From contig NZ_CP104285.1 of assembly GCF_025244905.1 (NCBI RefSeq), positions 3,844,001-3,908,000 on the forward strand: a stretch of 64,000 bases of DNA, read 5' to 3'. Under the pieces are notes generated by a model. That model did no database searches. It was given only the letters and a program-made list of their open reading frames with translations, and was not told the origin of the DNA. Shown here one piece after another: positions 47,887-57,886 of this stretch; the stretch's first letter is position 1; every line of letters starts with the position of its first letter. This stretch comes from Enterobacter mori (lineage in GTDB: Bacteria > Pseudomonadota > Gammaproteobacteria > Enterobacterales > Enterobacteriaceae). The position numbers and the translations under genes were made by a program.

Positions 47887-50800
47887 GTGAATAACTCTAC
47901 ATCGCATGCTTTAGCGGTTAAGACACCGCTTTCCAGACTTTACCTCGCTCTATTTTCCGCGCCGCTGTTACTGCTTTCACCTGCCGATTTCGCACGTGCA
48001 GCCGATGCAATTTTTGATGGCGACGCGCGTATTACCGAAACGCTGGGTTACACCGGAGATGTTTACGTTGGACGTAATCAACGCGGAAACCTGCTGATCG
48101 ATAATGGCAAAATCACGGCCTATAACATCAATATCGGTCGACTATTCGACGGCCAAATTTATGAAAGCGTGGTCACGGTTCGTGGGCCAAACGCTGAACT
48201 TAACGCGGTGAACGATCGGTACGTCCTGCGCGGTGACCTGAATCTTGGCCTCGGCACCCTTCGTGTCGAAGAGGGCGCGCTGGCGAGCGCGAAGGAGATC
48301 GTTGTCGGCGCCACCCGCGGCTACGACAGCCACCTTATCGCCACGGGTGCCGGTTCTCGCGTGACCAGTAATTTTCTCAGCGTAGGCACCGATCTGGGGG
48401 CACGCTCCACGCTAGCGATTGAAGACGGCGCGGCGCTCAGCACCGCCTACGATGCGCGCATCGGCAACGGTACCGGGCCGGGTGAAACCGACACGCTGAG
48501 CCCGAAAGCCACCGTCACGGGGAGCGGCTCGCAGTGGAATGTTGGCCGTACATTGACGCTTTATGGCGACCTGGACGTGCTGAACGGCGGAACGGTTAAC
48601 GTTGGCGAGGTGCAGGTGGCGGGCGTCTCCGGGGCGGGTAAAACCGCCGAGCTGGTTATTGCGGGCAAAGGCTCGCGCTTTACCAGCGGTAGCAACGTGA
48701 GCGTGGGCGATTATGGCAATGGCGTGCTGTCTGTGATTGACGGCGGTTCATTTTCCGCCGGCAGCAATACGCTGATCGTGGGGACTTCGGGTTCCGGTTC
48801 GAACCGGGGCGCGCTCATCATCGGCAGCCGCGGCAATATGGACACTGGCACGGGTTTAACTGAGCCAACGCTTGGCACAGCGGGCGGCGCGGGTACTCTC
48901 GATGCGAATACGGCAATCAGCCTGCGTGGCGGGCTTTTCGGCAGCTATGTCTACTTCAACCATACCGACGGAAATTACGTCTTCAGCAACAAGATGAGCG
49001 GTGAAGGCGAGGTGATCAATACCTCCGGGCAGACAACGCTGAACGGCGATCTTTCAGCTCTGCAGGCGAACGTGACCGCGCGCGGTGGCAAAGTCATTAT
49101 TGCCAGCAATATCAACACACAGCCAGAAGACGATATTTTTGATATTCAGACCCTTAGCGCCGAGAACGGCGGGACGCTGATCCTCAACGCGACGGCGGGA
49201 TCCGACGTTAGCAACGGGCTGGGCTACAGCAGCGCCGCGTCAATCAAAGACGGCGGCACGCTGGGGGGGAACGGCACGCTGGGCCAGACCGAGATCCTGT
49301 CCGGCGGGCATATCTCACCAGGGGATGGCGATATCGGCACGCTGACGCTGAAACGTTATCTGAATTTTGTGGGTGAGTCTTTCTATGACGTCGATATCGC
49401 CGGTGATGGCCGCAGCGACCAGCTGCTGGTAGCAGGCAAAACGACCATCAGCGAGCAGGCGAAAGTACAGGTCACCGCGCTGGATCCGCAAACCAGCTAC
49501 AAAACGGGTCAAAGCTATCGCATTTTAACCTCCGACGGGGGAATTGACGGTCAGTTCGCGGGGGCGATATCCAAATCTGCCTTCCTGGACGTGGCGCTCA
49601 ACCAGAGCACCAACGCCATCGATCTGACCATCGCGCAGAAAGAGACCGGTGGCGAGAATCCTGGAGGCGAAAACCCGGGGGGTGAGAATCCAGGAGGGGA
49701 AAACCCAGGCGGTGAGAACCCGGGCGGTGAGAATCCAGGAGGGGAAAACCCAGGCGGTGAGAACCCGGGCGGAGAAAATCCGGGCAGCGGTAAGCCGGGA
49801 ATTTTCCAGACCGTGGCCAAAAGCAGCAACCAGTGGAATACCGCCGGCGCGCTCTCCACGCTGACGCAAAGCGGCCCGTCACTGGCGCTATACAACTCGC
49901 TGCTGGTGCTGAGCGCGCCGGAAGCGCGCGAGGCATTCAACCAGCTGTCCGGTGAAGTTTATCCGTCAATACAGTCCAACCTGATCGCTGGCAGCACGCA
50001 GGTGTTTAACGTGTTAAACCAGCGCATGCAGCGCGCATTTGATAACGACAGCCTGTCGATACCACCGTTAGCGATGTCGCTGGTGCAGCAGCCGGAGCCA
50101 CTCAATAACGGCGTCTGGGGTCAGACCTTCAGTTCATGGGGCCGAAACAACGGCGACGGTAACGTGGGCAAGCTGGACGGCAACACGACTGGCTTCCTGC
50201 TGGGGGCAGATCGCAAGCTGGCGGACCATAACGTGCGTGTCGGTGGCTACTTCGGCTACAGCCGCGGTGATTACGACGTCGATAGCCGTCGTTCCTCAAC
50301 GGATACCGACAACTACCATCTTGGCCTGTATGCGGCGGGTCAACAGGATGCGTTCTCCCTGCGCGGCGCGCTGGGTTATACCTGGCACAAGATCGAAGGC
50401 GAGCGCAATGTTGATTTCAGCGGCTTCTCGGATCGTCTGAAGTCGGATTACGACGCCAACTCGCTGCTGGCGTTCACCGAAGCGGGCTATCGTTTCGGCC
50501 AGCCTGATATGAATATTGAGCCGTTCGTCAATTTATCGTACGTCAGACTGCATACCGACAGCTTCAGGGAAGACGGCGGTGCCGCCGCGCTGAGCGTACG
50601 TAACGAAACGATGAACACCTTCTATTCCACCCTCGGGGTGCGCGGTGTGACCGAGCTACCGAAGAACGTTAACCTCTACGGTTCGTTGGGCTGGCAGCAT
50701 GCCTATGGCGATAAGAATACCTCTTCGCGCATGGCGTTTGCGGGCAGCGACGCGTTCATTACTCAGGGGCAGGCCGTGGATGAGGACGTGATGGTGGGTG

Positions 50801-50919
50801 ATATCGGTGTGAGCGTACAGCTGTCGCGAGCTGCGACGCTGGATGTGGGCTATCAGGGGCAATATGGTGCGGATACCCGCGTCAACGCGGTTAACGCTAA
50901 CCTGCGCTGGTCGTTCTGA
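47887..50919 (+). CDS. autotransporter adhesin-type protein (type V secretion)
   Basis: A 1010-residue surface protein with a GTG start after ACGGAG. A signal peptide ends near LSPADFARA (about residue 38). A passenger domain of about 550 residues follows, built of irregular beta-helix repeats of the form G-S-x-[VF]-T/N-x3-[LIV]-x-[VIG]-G, as in AIDA-I/Hap-like passengers. A flexible linker has nine GGENP pentapeptides (residues about 588-632). A C-terminal autotransporter beta-barrel of about 260-300 residues ends in LRWSF, the expected aromatic C-terminus for BAM. No protease motif is visible, so adhesion or aggregation is the likely role. Confidence 0.9.
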   Translation: MNNSTSHALAVKTPLSRLYLALFSAPLLLLSPADFARAADAIFDGDARITETLGYTGDVYVGRNQRGNLLIDNGKITAYNINIGRLFDGQIYESVVTVRGPNAELNAVNDRYVLRGDLNLGLGTLRVEEGALASAKEIVVGATRGYDSHLIATGAGSRVTSNFLSVGTDLGARSTLAIEDGAALSTAYDARIGNGTGPGETDTLSPKATVTGSGSQWNVGRTLTLYGDLDVLNGGTVNVGEVQVAGVSGAGKTAELVIAGKGSRFTSGSNVSVGDYGNGVLSVIDGGSFSAGSNTLIVGTSGSGSNRGALIIGSRGNMDTGTGLTEPTLGTAGGAGTLDANTAISLRGGLFGSYVYFNHTDGNYVFSNKMSGEGEVINTSGQTTLNGDLSALQANVTARGGKVIIASNINTQPEDDIFDIQTLSAENGGTLILNATAGSDVSNGLGYSSAASIKDGGTLGGNGTLGQTEILSGGHISPGDGDIGTLTLKRYLNFVGESFYDVDIAGDGRSDQLLVAGKTTISEQAKVQVTALDPQTSYKTGQSYRILTSDGGIDGQFAGAISKSAFLDVALNQSTNAIDLTIAQKETGGENPGGENPGGENPGGENPGGENPGGENPGGENPGGENPGGENPGSGKPGIFQTVAKSSNQWNTAGALSTLTQSGPSLALYNSLLVLSAPEAREAFNQLSGEVYPSIQSNLIAGSTQVFNVLNQRMQRAFDNDSLSIPPLAMSLVQQPEPLNNGVWGQTFSSWGRNNGDGNVGKLDGNTTGFLLGADRKLADHNVRVGGYFGYSRGDYDVDSRRSSTDTDNYHLGLYAAGQQDAFSLRGALGYTWHKIEGERNVDFSGFSDRLKSDYDANSLLAFTEAGYRFGQPDMNIEPFVNLSYVRLHTDSFREDGGAAALSVRNETMNTFYSTLGVRGVTELPKNVNLYGSLGWQHAYGDKNTSSRMAFAGSDAFITQGQAVDEDVMVGDIGVSVQLSRAATLDVGYQGQYGADTRVNAVNANLRWSF
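49648..49782 (+). repeat. GGENP minisatellite in the autotransporter linker
   Basis: Nine in-frame 15-base units encoding GGENP. Two adjacent 45-base super-units, 49681-49725 and 49726-49770, are identical base for base, a sign of recent slippage or unequal recombination. Any change in copy number keeps the reading frame. Confidence 0.95.
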
Positions 50920-50933
50920 ATTATTTCTATTAA

Positions 50934-50968
50934 AAGAACCCGCCCTTGTGGCGGGTTCTTGCTTTTTG
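50934..50968 (+). terminator. autotransporter terminator
   Basis: An 11-pair stem AAGAACCCGCC / GGCGGGTTCTT with a CTTGT loop, followed by GCTTTTT. Confidence 0.9.
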
Positions 50969-50980
50969 GCACTCAGGAAT

Positions 50981-51559
50981 TCAGGGATCGTTCCCAACCG
51001 TATCCAGCAGTTTGTTTTTAAAGATAAACAAACACGCCTCGTTGAAATTCTCCGCTCCCAGGCGTTCAGAGAGCGTCGTTCGTTTGCGATAGAGGCTTTT
51101 CACCGACGTATTCAGCTCATCGGCAATGGCTTCCATCGACATCCCTGCCCTCAGCAACCGCAGCATGACCGCTTCGTGCTTGCCAGGCCGTAAATTAAGC
51201 AGCCACCTCGTGGTCAGGCGCCTGCCCTTCATATTGAGAATCAGATTAAACAGCGAGGCCATATCCGGCGCGGTGAGCGACGTGTTCATAAATAACGTCA
51301 TACTGAGCAGATTCTCCTCGCGGTGTCGCATATCAAGCATAACGCAGCAGATTGTTTTTTTCGTTCTGGCCGGATGGCGTATCAGGTAATCATATAAACG
51401 GAGCGGAGAACGGCTATCAATCAACACAGAATATTCATCTGCACCGTTATCAAATATGTTTCTGTCAATCTTGTCGAGAAGGATAATATCCGGAAAAAAT
51501 ATCCGCATCCCCCTGGCAAGGTAGCGATCCTGAGTCACTAACACTATTGAAGTTGCCAC
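50981..51559 (-). CDS. orphan LuxR-family transcriptional regulator
   Basis: A 192-residue regulator with a GTG start after AAGGGATGG. The N-terminal part resembles a degenerate receiver (VLVTQDRYLARGMRIFF..VLIDSRSP) lacking the usual Asp pair and Lys, so it is probably not phosphorylated. The C-terminal HTH (AVMLRLLRAGMSMEAIADELNTSVKSLYRKRTTLSERLGAEN) is of the RcsA/BglJ/EcpR-like type. It converges with the autotransporter gene and diverges from pgaABCD; control of either is possible but not shown. Confidence 0.82.
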   Translation of the reverse strand: MATSIVLVTQDRYLARGMRIFFPDIILLDKIDRNIFDNGADEYSVLIDSRSPLRLYDYLIRHPARTKKTICCVMLDMRHREENLLSMTLFMNTSLTAPDMASLFNLILNMKGRRLTTRWLLNLRPGKHEAVMLRLLRAGMSMEAIADELNTSVKSLYRKRTTLSERLGAENFNEACLFIFKNKLLDTVGNDP

Positions 51560-52180
51560 TAACCATCCCTTTTAGATTAAAGCAAGAACGATCCTTCAAA
51601 AAGAAGGCCGCCTTCGTTTTATAGCGCTGTTATTTTAACGATAAATGTATTCTGGCTTTGGATATCCCTCAATACAGACATTGATGAGAAAGACTTCCTG
51701 TAGACTATCATTCAATGTCTGCCATTAATTATAAATAAAAAACAATCGCAGAAAAGTCACTTCTCTGAACATTAAGAATTTTTGTCATGAAACTTCCCAA
51801 ATATGCACAAGAAAGTACTTTAATTGACACAACAAAACCACATAAAAAATATATCCCAGGCTGTCACAATAAAAATAAAATAAATAACTTTCAATGAGTT
51901 ACAAATAACTCATCAATTCAATAAAAACGTCAAAAACCGCTCGATACAGAATTATCTCAAAACGATAAACCCGCTTTTCAACATATTTATCAGGCAACAT
52001 ATCAGGTGTACATTAGCTTTCACCCAATCCCCTAAGATAAGGATCCATAATTACCTTTAGGTAAGTATCCCGTAACATCACTGCATTTAGATTTAATGTT
52101 CTCATTTATGGCCTTTAACGCTGAGTTTAAAGGCGGCCGTGTTATGCAATGGATTCATGATAAACAAATGGCAAATAGAT
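51560..52180. other. AT-rich regulatory region upstream of pgaA
   Basis: About 620 bases without a credible gene, visibly richer in A+T than its neighbours. It includes a CCTTC/GAAGG/CCTTC hairpin pair at 51593-51615, a perfect -35 TTGACA at 51824-51829 with only an approximate -10 (AAATAT), and an inverted GGATCC-TTACCTTTAGGTAA segment near 52040-52064. If the promoter is real, pgaA has a leader of more than 300 bases, which would fit the long CsrA-controlled leader known for E. coli pgaA. I see few GGA motifs, though. Confidence 0.5.
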
Positions 52181-54619
52181 ATGGAAAGATCGCTTCGCTT
52201 CAATACGTTATTCTTTTATCGCGCCCCAACATTATTGTTCCTGTTATTCCTCTTTCCTGTTCTGGCTCAGGCGACTGAATCCGTTTATGAGCAACAGATT
52301 CAACAGGCGCGTAACGGTAATTACACGCCGTTTCTCGATTATCTTCAGCGTTATCAGCAGCAGCATGCACTGACACCTGAACAGGTAGCGGACTGGTTAC
52401 AGGTGGCAGCCTGGGCGGGTCATGATGACGAGGTTATTCAGGTGTGGCAGCGTTACGGCATTTATATGCCGCTGCCCGCCCGTGGCGTTGCTGCCGTCGC
52501 GCAATCCAGGCGAAATCAAAAAGCATGGCAGCCGGCCCTCACGCTCTGGAAAGAGGCGCGTAGCCTTGCGCCGGAAAACGACGATTATCGTATCGGCTAC
52601 ATCAAAACCCTGGCCGATGCCCGCATGGATACGCTTGCCCTGCAGGAAGCCCGACGGCTGGTGGCGGAAAATCCCTCTCAGGCGCATCTTCAGACGCTCT
52701 CGTATGTCTGGTTACGCCAGGGAAAAAGCTGGGATCGGCTTCTGGCAGACACGCGCGCGCTGAATATCGCACCTGAGAATAAAGCGCTCCTCAGCGAGCT
52801 GCTCGACGCGCTTACGGATAACCGGGTGAATACCCCCGCGCTCCAGCTTTCACAAAGCGTGACGCTGTCCCCCGCGGAGCGTCGCCGTCTTGAGCGTAAT
52901 GCCGCCGCCGAACAGGTTCGCCTTGCCGATGTGCCTGGCAGAACAGAAAAGGAGCGCCTGCAGCTTGCGCAAACCGCACTGAATCGTTACGACACCCTGC
53001 TTGCTCGCTGGCAAAACGAGCCGCAGGCCGCGGAAGACGTCGCCCTTGCGCGTATCGACAGGCTCGGCGCGCTGTATGCCCATGCCGATTATCCGCGGGT
53101 CATCCGTGAATATCAGGATCTGACGGCAGCCCGGCATCCGGTGCCGGGCTGGGCAATCGGCTGGGTGATCTCCGCGTATCTGCAGGAGAAAAACGCGGCC
53201 GCCGCCTTCTCGCTTCTGCAACGTTATCCGCAATACGCTTCCGACCCGCAGGATGAGGAGCACGCGCTTTTCTACGCCTGGCTGGATACGGGAGAATATC
53301 AGTCCGCCCGCCAGTACGTGGAGCGTCAGACCCGCGATGTCCCCTGGACCCGTTACGATTTTGGCTCCCCTACCCCTCAGCCGAACGATCGGTGGCTTAC
53401 CGGGCAGTCGCTCCGTTTTAACTATTTGCTGGCAACGAATGCCCTGCCGGAAGCCGAAACGCTGGCGCACCATCTGGCGACGACGGCGCCGGGCAATCAG
53501 GGGTTACAGATTGACTACGCCACCCTGCTTCAGGCGCGGGGCCTGCCGCGCGCGGCCGAGCAAAAACTGAAAATGGCGGAGGCGCTGGAGCCCTCGAATC
53601 TGGAACTGGAGCAGCAGCAGGCCTACGTCGCGATGGATCTGCAGGAGTGGCGACAGATGGATTTACTGGCCGACGACGTGCTGGCTCGCGCGCCCGCCGA
53701 TCGCAGCGCCAGGCGTCTCGACAGGCTCAGAGCGGTCCACCACATGTCCGAACTGCGCCTCAACGCAAGCAAGGGTTTGCACTCCGATAGTCCCGTCAGC
53801 GGGACACACGACCTGAGCTGGGACGCTACGCTCTATGGCCCGCCCGTTGCGGAAAGCTGGCGGCTGTTTGCGGGCACCCGCTACGCGCAGAGTAATTTCG
53901 ATGAAGGCAAAGGCACCAGCCGTCACCTTTTGGGCGGCGTCGAATGGCGGCCACGCGACCTCCAGCTCGAAGCCGAACTCTCCAGCAACCGCTATCACGG
54001 GGAAAACAAGCCGGGGGCTCGCCTCTCGACCACGTACAGCCTGACGGATAACTGGCAGGTCAGCGGCAGCCTCGAACGCCTGTCCCGCACTACGCCTCTT
54101 CGGGCGTTACGCAACGGAATTAGCGCCAACCGGGGCGAAGGCGGGGTGCGCTGGTATCAAAACGAGCGGCGTGAGTACCAGTTCAGCGCCGCCCTCAGCC
54201 GCTTCTCCGATCATAACCGCCGCCAGGAATACACCCTCACGGGCAAGGAACGTCTCTGGCAAACACCGTCCCTGACTCTGGATCTCGAACCGGGGATCGC
54301 TGCCAGCAAAAACAGCCTGCGCGACACGCTCTATTACAACCCGGCGCGGGATCTGTCCGTGACGGCGGCCCTGGCCGTTGACCATGAGATGGTCCGCCAT
54401 TACGACACCCTCTGGAGCCAGCAGTTCGTGGCGGGAGGCGGCAGCTACTGGCAGCAAAATCAGTCCGCTGGTGCCATCGCCCTGCTGGGTTACGGACAAC
54501 GCGTTCAGTGGAACAACGTTATTGATACCGGCGTGATGCTGAACTGGGATAAACGCCCTTACGACGGCAAACGCGAGAGCAACCTCTCCGTCACGTTTGA
54601 CGCGACTTTACGCTTTTAA
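52181..54619 (+). CDS. pgaA: PNAG outer membrane export porin PgaA
   Basis: About 812 residues. A signal peptide (MERSLRF..PVLAQA, cleavage near residue 31) precedes a periplasmic helical region of TPR-like repeats (about 35-500, for example WLQVAAWAGHDDEVIQVWQRYG and NAPGNQGL-like TAPGNQGLQIDYATLLQARGLPRAAEQKL). An outer membrane beta-barrel of about 300 residues ends in TFDATLRF. It exports partially deacetylated poly-beta-1,6-N-acetylglucosamine. None of the candidate starts (52139, 52157, 52181) has a strong ribosome site; I use the one nearest the signal peptide. Overall divergence from E. coli PgaA is large but the domain order is the same. Confidence 0.9.
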   Translation: MERSLRFNTLFFYRAPTLLFLLFLFPVLAQATESVYEQQIQQARNGNYTPFLDYLQRYQQQHALTPEQVADWLQVAAWAGHDDEVIQVWQRYGIYMPLPARGVAAVAQSRRNQKAWQPALTLWKEARSLAPENDDYRIGYIKTLADARMDTLALQEARRLVAENPSQAHLQTLSYVWLRQGKSWDRLLADTRALNIAPENKALLSELLDALTDNRVNTPALQLSQSVTLSPAERRRLERNAAAEQVRLADVPGRTEKERLQLAQTALNRYDTLLARWQNEPQAAEDVALARIDRLGALYAHADYPRVIREYQDLTAARHPVPGWAIGWVISAYLQEKNAAAAFSLLQRYPQYASDPQDEEHALFYAWLDTGEYQSARQYVERQTRDVPWTRYDFGSPTPQPNDRWLTGQSLRFNYLLATNALPEAETLAHHLATTAPGNQGLQIDYATLLQARGLPRAAEQKLKMAEALEPSNLELEQQQAYVAMDLQEWRQMDLLADDVLARAPADRSARRLDRLRAVHHMSELRLNASKGLHSDSPVSGTHDLSWDATLYGPPVAESWRLFAGTRYAQSNFDEGKGTSRHLLGGVEWRPRDLQLEAELSSNRYHGENKPGARLSTTYSLTDNWQVSGSLERLSRTTPLRALRNGISANRGEGGVRWYQNERREYQFSAALSRFSDHNRRQEYTLTGKERLWQTPSLTLDLEPGIAASKNSLRDTLYYNPARDLSVTAALAVDHEMVRHYDTLWSQQFVAGGGSYWQQNQSAGAIALLGYGQRVQWNNVIDTGVMLNWDKRPYDGKRESNLSVTFDATLRF

Positions 54620-54627
54620 GGATGAAT

Positions 54628-56565
54628 ATGCTGAACACACGTTTTTCCGTGAGCCTGATACTCATCGGCTGGCTCTGCCTTAGCGCGAGCGTTTGCGCGC
54701 AGGCGATCTCGTTCATTGCGCCCAAAGCACGGCCGCAGCTGGAGGCGAGTAAACCCTGGCCGAAGAACCAGTTTCTGGTGCTGGCCTACCACGACGTTGA
54801 AGACGATGCCGCCGACCAGCGCTACCTCTCCGTGCGCACCAGCGCGTTAAACGAGCAAATAAGCTGGCTTCTGCACAACGGCTATCACGCCATCAGCGTG
54901 CAGGACATTCTCGATGCCCATGCCGGGAAAAAAACGCTGCCGCCGAAAGCCGTTCTGCTCAGCTTTGACGACGGCTACAGCAGCTTCTACACCCGCGTCT
55001 GGCCGCTTCTTCAGGCATGGAACGTTCCTGCGCTGTGGGCGCCGGTGGGCAGCTGGGTCGATACGCCGGCAAATCAAAAAGTTAACTTCGGCGGTCTGAT
55101 GACGCCCCGCGATCGCTTCGCGACGTGGGACATGGTGCGCGAGCTCAGCCAGTCCCCGCTGATTGAGATCGGGTCGCATACCTGGGCCTCGCATTACGGC
55201 ATTCCGGCCAACCCGCAGGGCAGCCGCGAACCGGCCATTGCCAACCGCTTTTACGATAAAGCGACGGGCCGCTATGAAACCGATCGGCAGTTCAACCAGC
55301 GGATCGGCGATGACGTTCGCAAAGTGACTGAAAAAATCACGCAGGTGACGGGCAAAGCGCCGCGCGCCTGGGTCTGGCCCTACGGCGCCGCCAACGGTAC
55401 GTCGCTCGCTATCGCCAGACAGCAGGGTTATCAGCTGGCCTTCACCCTTGAGGACGGGCTGGGGAACGTGCAGGAGCTGGGGAACATCCCCCGTTTGCTG
55501 ATCGCCGGCAATCCCTCGCTCAAGGCGTTTGCCAGTACGGTCAGCCAGGTTCAGGAGCGCGATCCCGTGCGCGTCATGCACGTCGATCTCGACTACGTTT
55601 ACGATCCCGATCCGGCCCAGCAGACCCAAAACATCAACAGGCTGATCCAGCGGGTCTATGACATGAAAATCAGCCATGTTTTCCTGCAGGCGTTTGCCGA
55701 TCCGCAGGGGGACGGCAGGATCACGGCGCTCTATTTCCCCAACCGTCGGCTGCCGGTCCGGGCCGATCTCTTTAATTTTGTCGCCTGGCAGCTACAAACC
55801 CGCGCGGGGGTAAAAGTCTTCGCGTGGATGCCGGTGCTCTCGTTCGATCTCGATCCTTCCCTGCCGCGCGTGCAGCGCCGGGATCGTCAAACCGGCCAGC
55901 TGCGCGAAGCCACCGAGCCCTATATCCGGCTCTCCCCGTGGGATCCGCAGGTGCGCCAGCAGGTGACGGATATCTATGAAGATCTGGCCCGCTATGCCAG
56001 CTTCAACGGGATTTTGTTCCATGACGATGCGGTGCTGACGGACGTGGACGATGCCGGGCAGAATACGACTCGCCAGAAGAGCCAGCGGCTTATCGGCTTT
56101 ACCCGCACGCTGAGCCAGGCGGTGAAAAACATCCGTGGCCCGCAGATAAAAACCGCCCGCAACATGTTCGCCTTACCCATTCTGCAGCCCGAAAGCGAAG
56201 CGTGGTTCGCGCAGAATCTTGATGATTTTCTGGCGGAGTATGACTGGACGGTGCCAATGGCCATGCCGCTGATGGAGTCCGTTCCGGCAGACGAGAGCGA
56301 TGCCTGGCTGACGCGTCTGGTTAACGCGGTCGCCGCGCGTCCCGGCGCGCTCGATAAAACGATTTTTGAGCTACAGGCCAGGGACTGGGAGCAGAAACCG
56401 CAGCGCGCCGTTGCCGATAGCCAGCTTGTGCAGTGGATGCGCGTGCTCCAGCTGAACGGCGTCAAAAACTACGGTTACTACCCCGACGACTTCCTCAACA
56501 ACCAACCTGATATCTCACGCATCAGGCCTGAATTTTCTTCGTACTGGTACCCTGACAATGACTGA
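54628..56565 (+). CDS. pgaB: PNAG N-deacetylase PgaB
   Basis: A 645-residue periplasmic enzyme. The N-terminal polysaccharide deacetylase domain (about 45-285) has the metal-site motif [12 protein letters not shown] and SHTWASHYG. The C-terminal GH153-like hydrolase domain has [24 protein letters not shown] and ILFHDDAVL. The start at 54628 is preferred because the AAGGA ribosome site overlaps the alternative ATG at 54622. Unlike E. coli PgaB, the signal region (LSASVCAQA) has no proper lipobox, so the mature protein is probably not lipidated. Confidence 0.92.
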   Translation: MLNTRFSVSLILIGWLCLSASVCAQAISFIAPKARPQLEASKPWPKNQFLVLAYHDVEDDAADQRYLSVRTSALNEQISWLLHNGYHAISVQDILDAHAGKKTLPPKAVLLSFDDGYSSFYTRVWPLLQAWNVPALWAPVGSWVDTPANQKVNFGGLMTPRDRFATWDMVRELSQSPLIEIGSHTWASHYGIPANPQGSREPAIANRFYDKATGRYETDRQFNQRIGDDVRKVTEKITQVTGKAPRAWVWPYGAANGTSLAIARQQGYQLAFTLEDGLGNVQELGNIPRLLIAGNPSLKAFASTVSQVQERDPVRVMHVDLDYVYDPDPAQQTQNINRLIQRVYDMKISHVFLQAFADPQGDGRITALYFPNRRLPVRADLFNFVAWQLQTRAGVKVFAWMPVLSFDLDPSLPRVQRRDRQTGQLREATEPYIRLSPWDPQVRQQVTDIYEDLARYASFNGILFHDDAVLTDVDDAGQNTTRQKSQRLIGFTRTLSQAVKNIRGPQIKTARNMFALPILQPESEAWFAQNLDDFLAEYDWTVPMAMPLMESVPADESDAWLTRLVNAVAARPGALDKTIFELQARDWEQKPQRAVADSQLVQWMRVLQLNGVKNYGYYPDDFLNNQPDISRIRPEFSSYWYPDND

Positions 56566-57886
56566 TCGCATTATCGCATTCTCTATTTTATGTCTGGTAT
56601 TCGGGTTGCCATTAGGCGTGGCCGCCCTCTTTACCGGCGAACTGATTCTGGATTTTGTGTTTTTCTGGCCGCTGTTCATGTCGGTGCTCTGGATAACCGG
56701 CGGCCTCTATTTCTGGTATCAGCTTGAACGCCACTGGTCGTGGGATAAAGACACGCCCGCCCCGACGCTCGCGGGTGAGCCGCTCATTTCCATTCTTATC
56801 CCCTGCTTCAACGAGGGAAGGAATGCCCGGGAGACCATCAGCGCCGCGCTGGATCAGCGGTATGAAAATATAGAAGTCATCGCCATCAACGACGGCTCGT
56901 CTGATAACACTGCGCAGGTTCTGCAGGCGCTGGCGCAGGAACAGCCGCGCCTGCGGGTGATTAACCTCGCGGAGAACCAGGGGAAAGCGCTGGCGCTCAA
57001 AGCCGGGGCAGCGGCGGCCCGGGGCGATCTGCTGGTCTGCATTGACGGCGACGCCCTGCTCGATCGCGATACCGCCGCTTATCTGGTGGCCCCGCTGATT
57101 CAGTATCCCCACGTCGGGGCAGTCACCGGGAACCCGCGTATTCGCACGCGCTCCACGCTGATTGGCCGTATTCAGGTGGGCGAGTTCTCATCCATTATTG
57201 GGCTCATTAAGCGGACGCAGCGGATCTATGGCCGGGTCTTTACCGTCTCCGGCGTCATCGCCGCCTTTCGCCGACAGGCGCTGGCGGACGTCGGGTACTG
57301 GAGCCCGGACATGATCACCGAAGACATCGACATCAGCTGGAAGCTCCAGCTGCGCCACTGGGATATCTTTTTCGAGCCGCGGGCGCTGTGCTGGATCCTG
57401 ATGCCGGAGACGCTGAAGGGCCTGTGGAAACAGCGTCTTCGCTGGGCCCAGGGCGGCGCGGAGGTGTTTCTGGTCAACCTTCGCAAGATTGTGCGCTGGG
57501 AGCATCACCGCATGTGGCCCCTGTTTATGGAGTACGCGCTGTCAACGCTTTGGGCCTTCGCGTACGCGATGACGGTGCTGCTGTTCATCATCAGTCATGT
57601 CGCGCCTGTTCCCGCCAGGCTGACCGTGGAAAACCTTTTTCCACCGGAGTTTACCGGGCTGCTGCTGGGCGTGATGTGCCTGCTGCAGTTCCTGGTCAGC
57701 CTGTACATCGAGCGGCGCTATGAACGAAAAGTGGCCAGCTCGCTTTTCTGGGTGATCTGGTTCCCGATGGTGTACTGGATGATCGGCCTGTTCACCACCC
57801 TCGTCGCGTTTCCAAAAGTCATGCTTAAACGTCAGCGCGCCCGCGCGCGCTGGATCAGTCCGGACCGGGGAAAAGGAAGCATTTAA
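56558..57886 (+). CDS. pgaC: PNAG synthase glycosyltransferase PgaC
   Basis: A 442-residue family 2 processive glycosyltransferase in the inner membrane. Two N-terminal helices are followed by the catalytic domain with [15 protein letters not shown], the DGD motif in [11 protein letters not shown], the catalytic TED in [11 protein letters not shown], and QRLRW. Three C-terminal helices follow. It polymerises N-acetylglucosamine from UDP-GlcNAc. It overlaps pgaB by 8 bases and touches pgaD (TAATG). Activity in E. coli needs PgaD, which is broken here. Confidence 0.95.
   Translation: MTDRIIAFSILCLVFGLPLGVAALFTGELILDFVFFWPLFMSVLWITGGLYFWYQLERHWSWDKDTPAPTLAGEPLISILIPCFNEGRNARETISAALDQRYENIEVIAINDGSSDNTAQVLQALAQEQPRLRVINLAENQGKALALKAGAAAARGDLLVCIDGDALLDRDTAAYLVAPLIQYPHVGAVTGNPRIRTRSTLIGRIQVGEFSSIIGLIKRTQRIYGRVFTVSGVIAAFRRQALADVGYWSPDMITEDIDISWKLQLRHWDIFFEPRALCWILMPETLKGLWKQRLRWAQGGAEVFLVNLRKIVRWEHHRMWPLFMEYALSTLWAFAYAMTVLLFIISHVAPVPARLTVENLFPPEFTGLLLGVMCLLQFLVSLYIERRYERKVASSLFWVIWFPMVYWMIGLFTTLVAFPKVMLKRQRARARWISPDRGKGSI

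Noticed and set aside
49525..49940. Open reading frames on the minus strand across the GGENP repeats (proline-rich translations)
   Set aside because: They exist only because the 15-base repeat has no stop in any frame. They lack ribosome sites and lie inside the convincing autotransporter gene.
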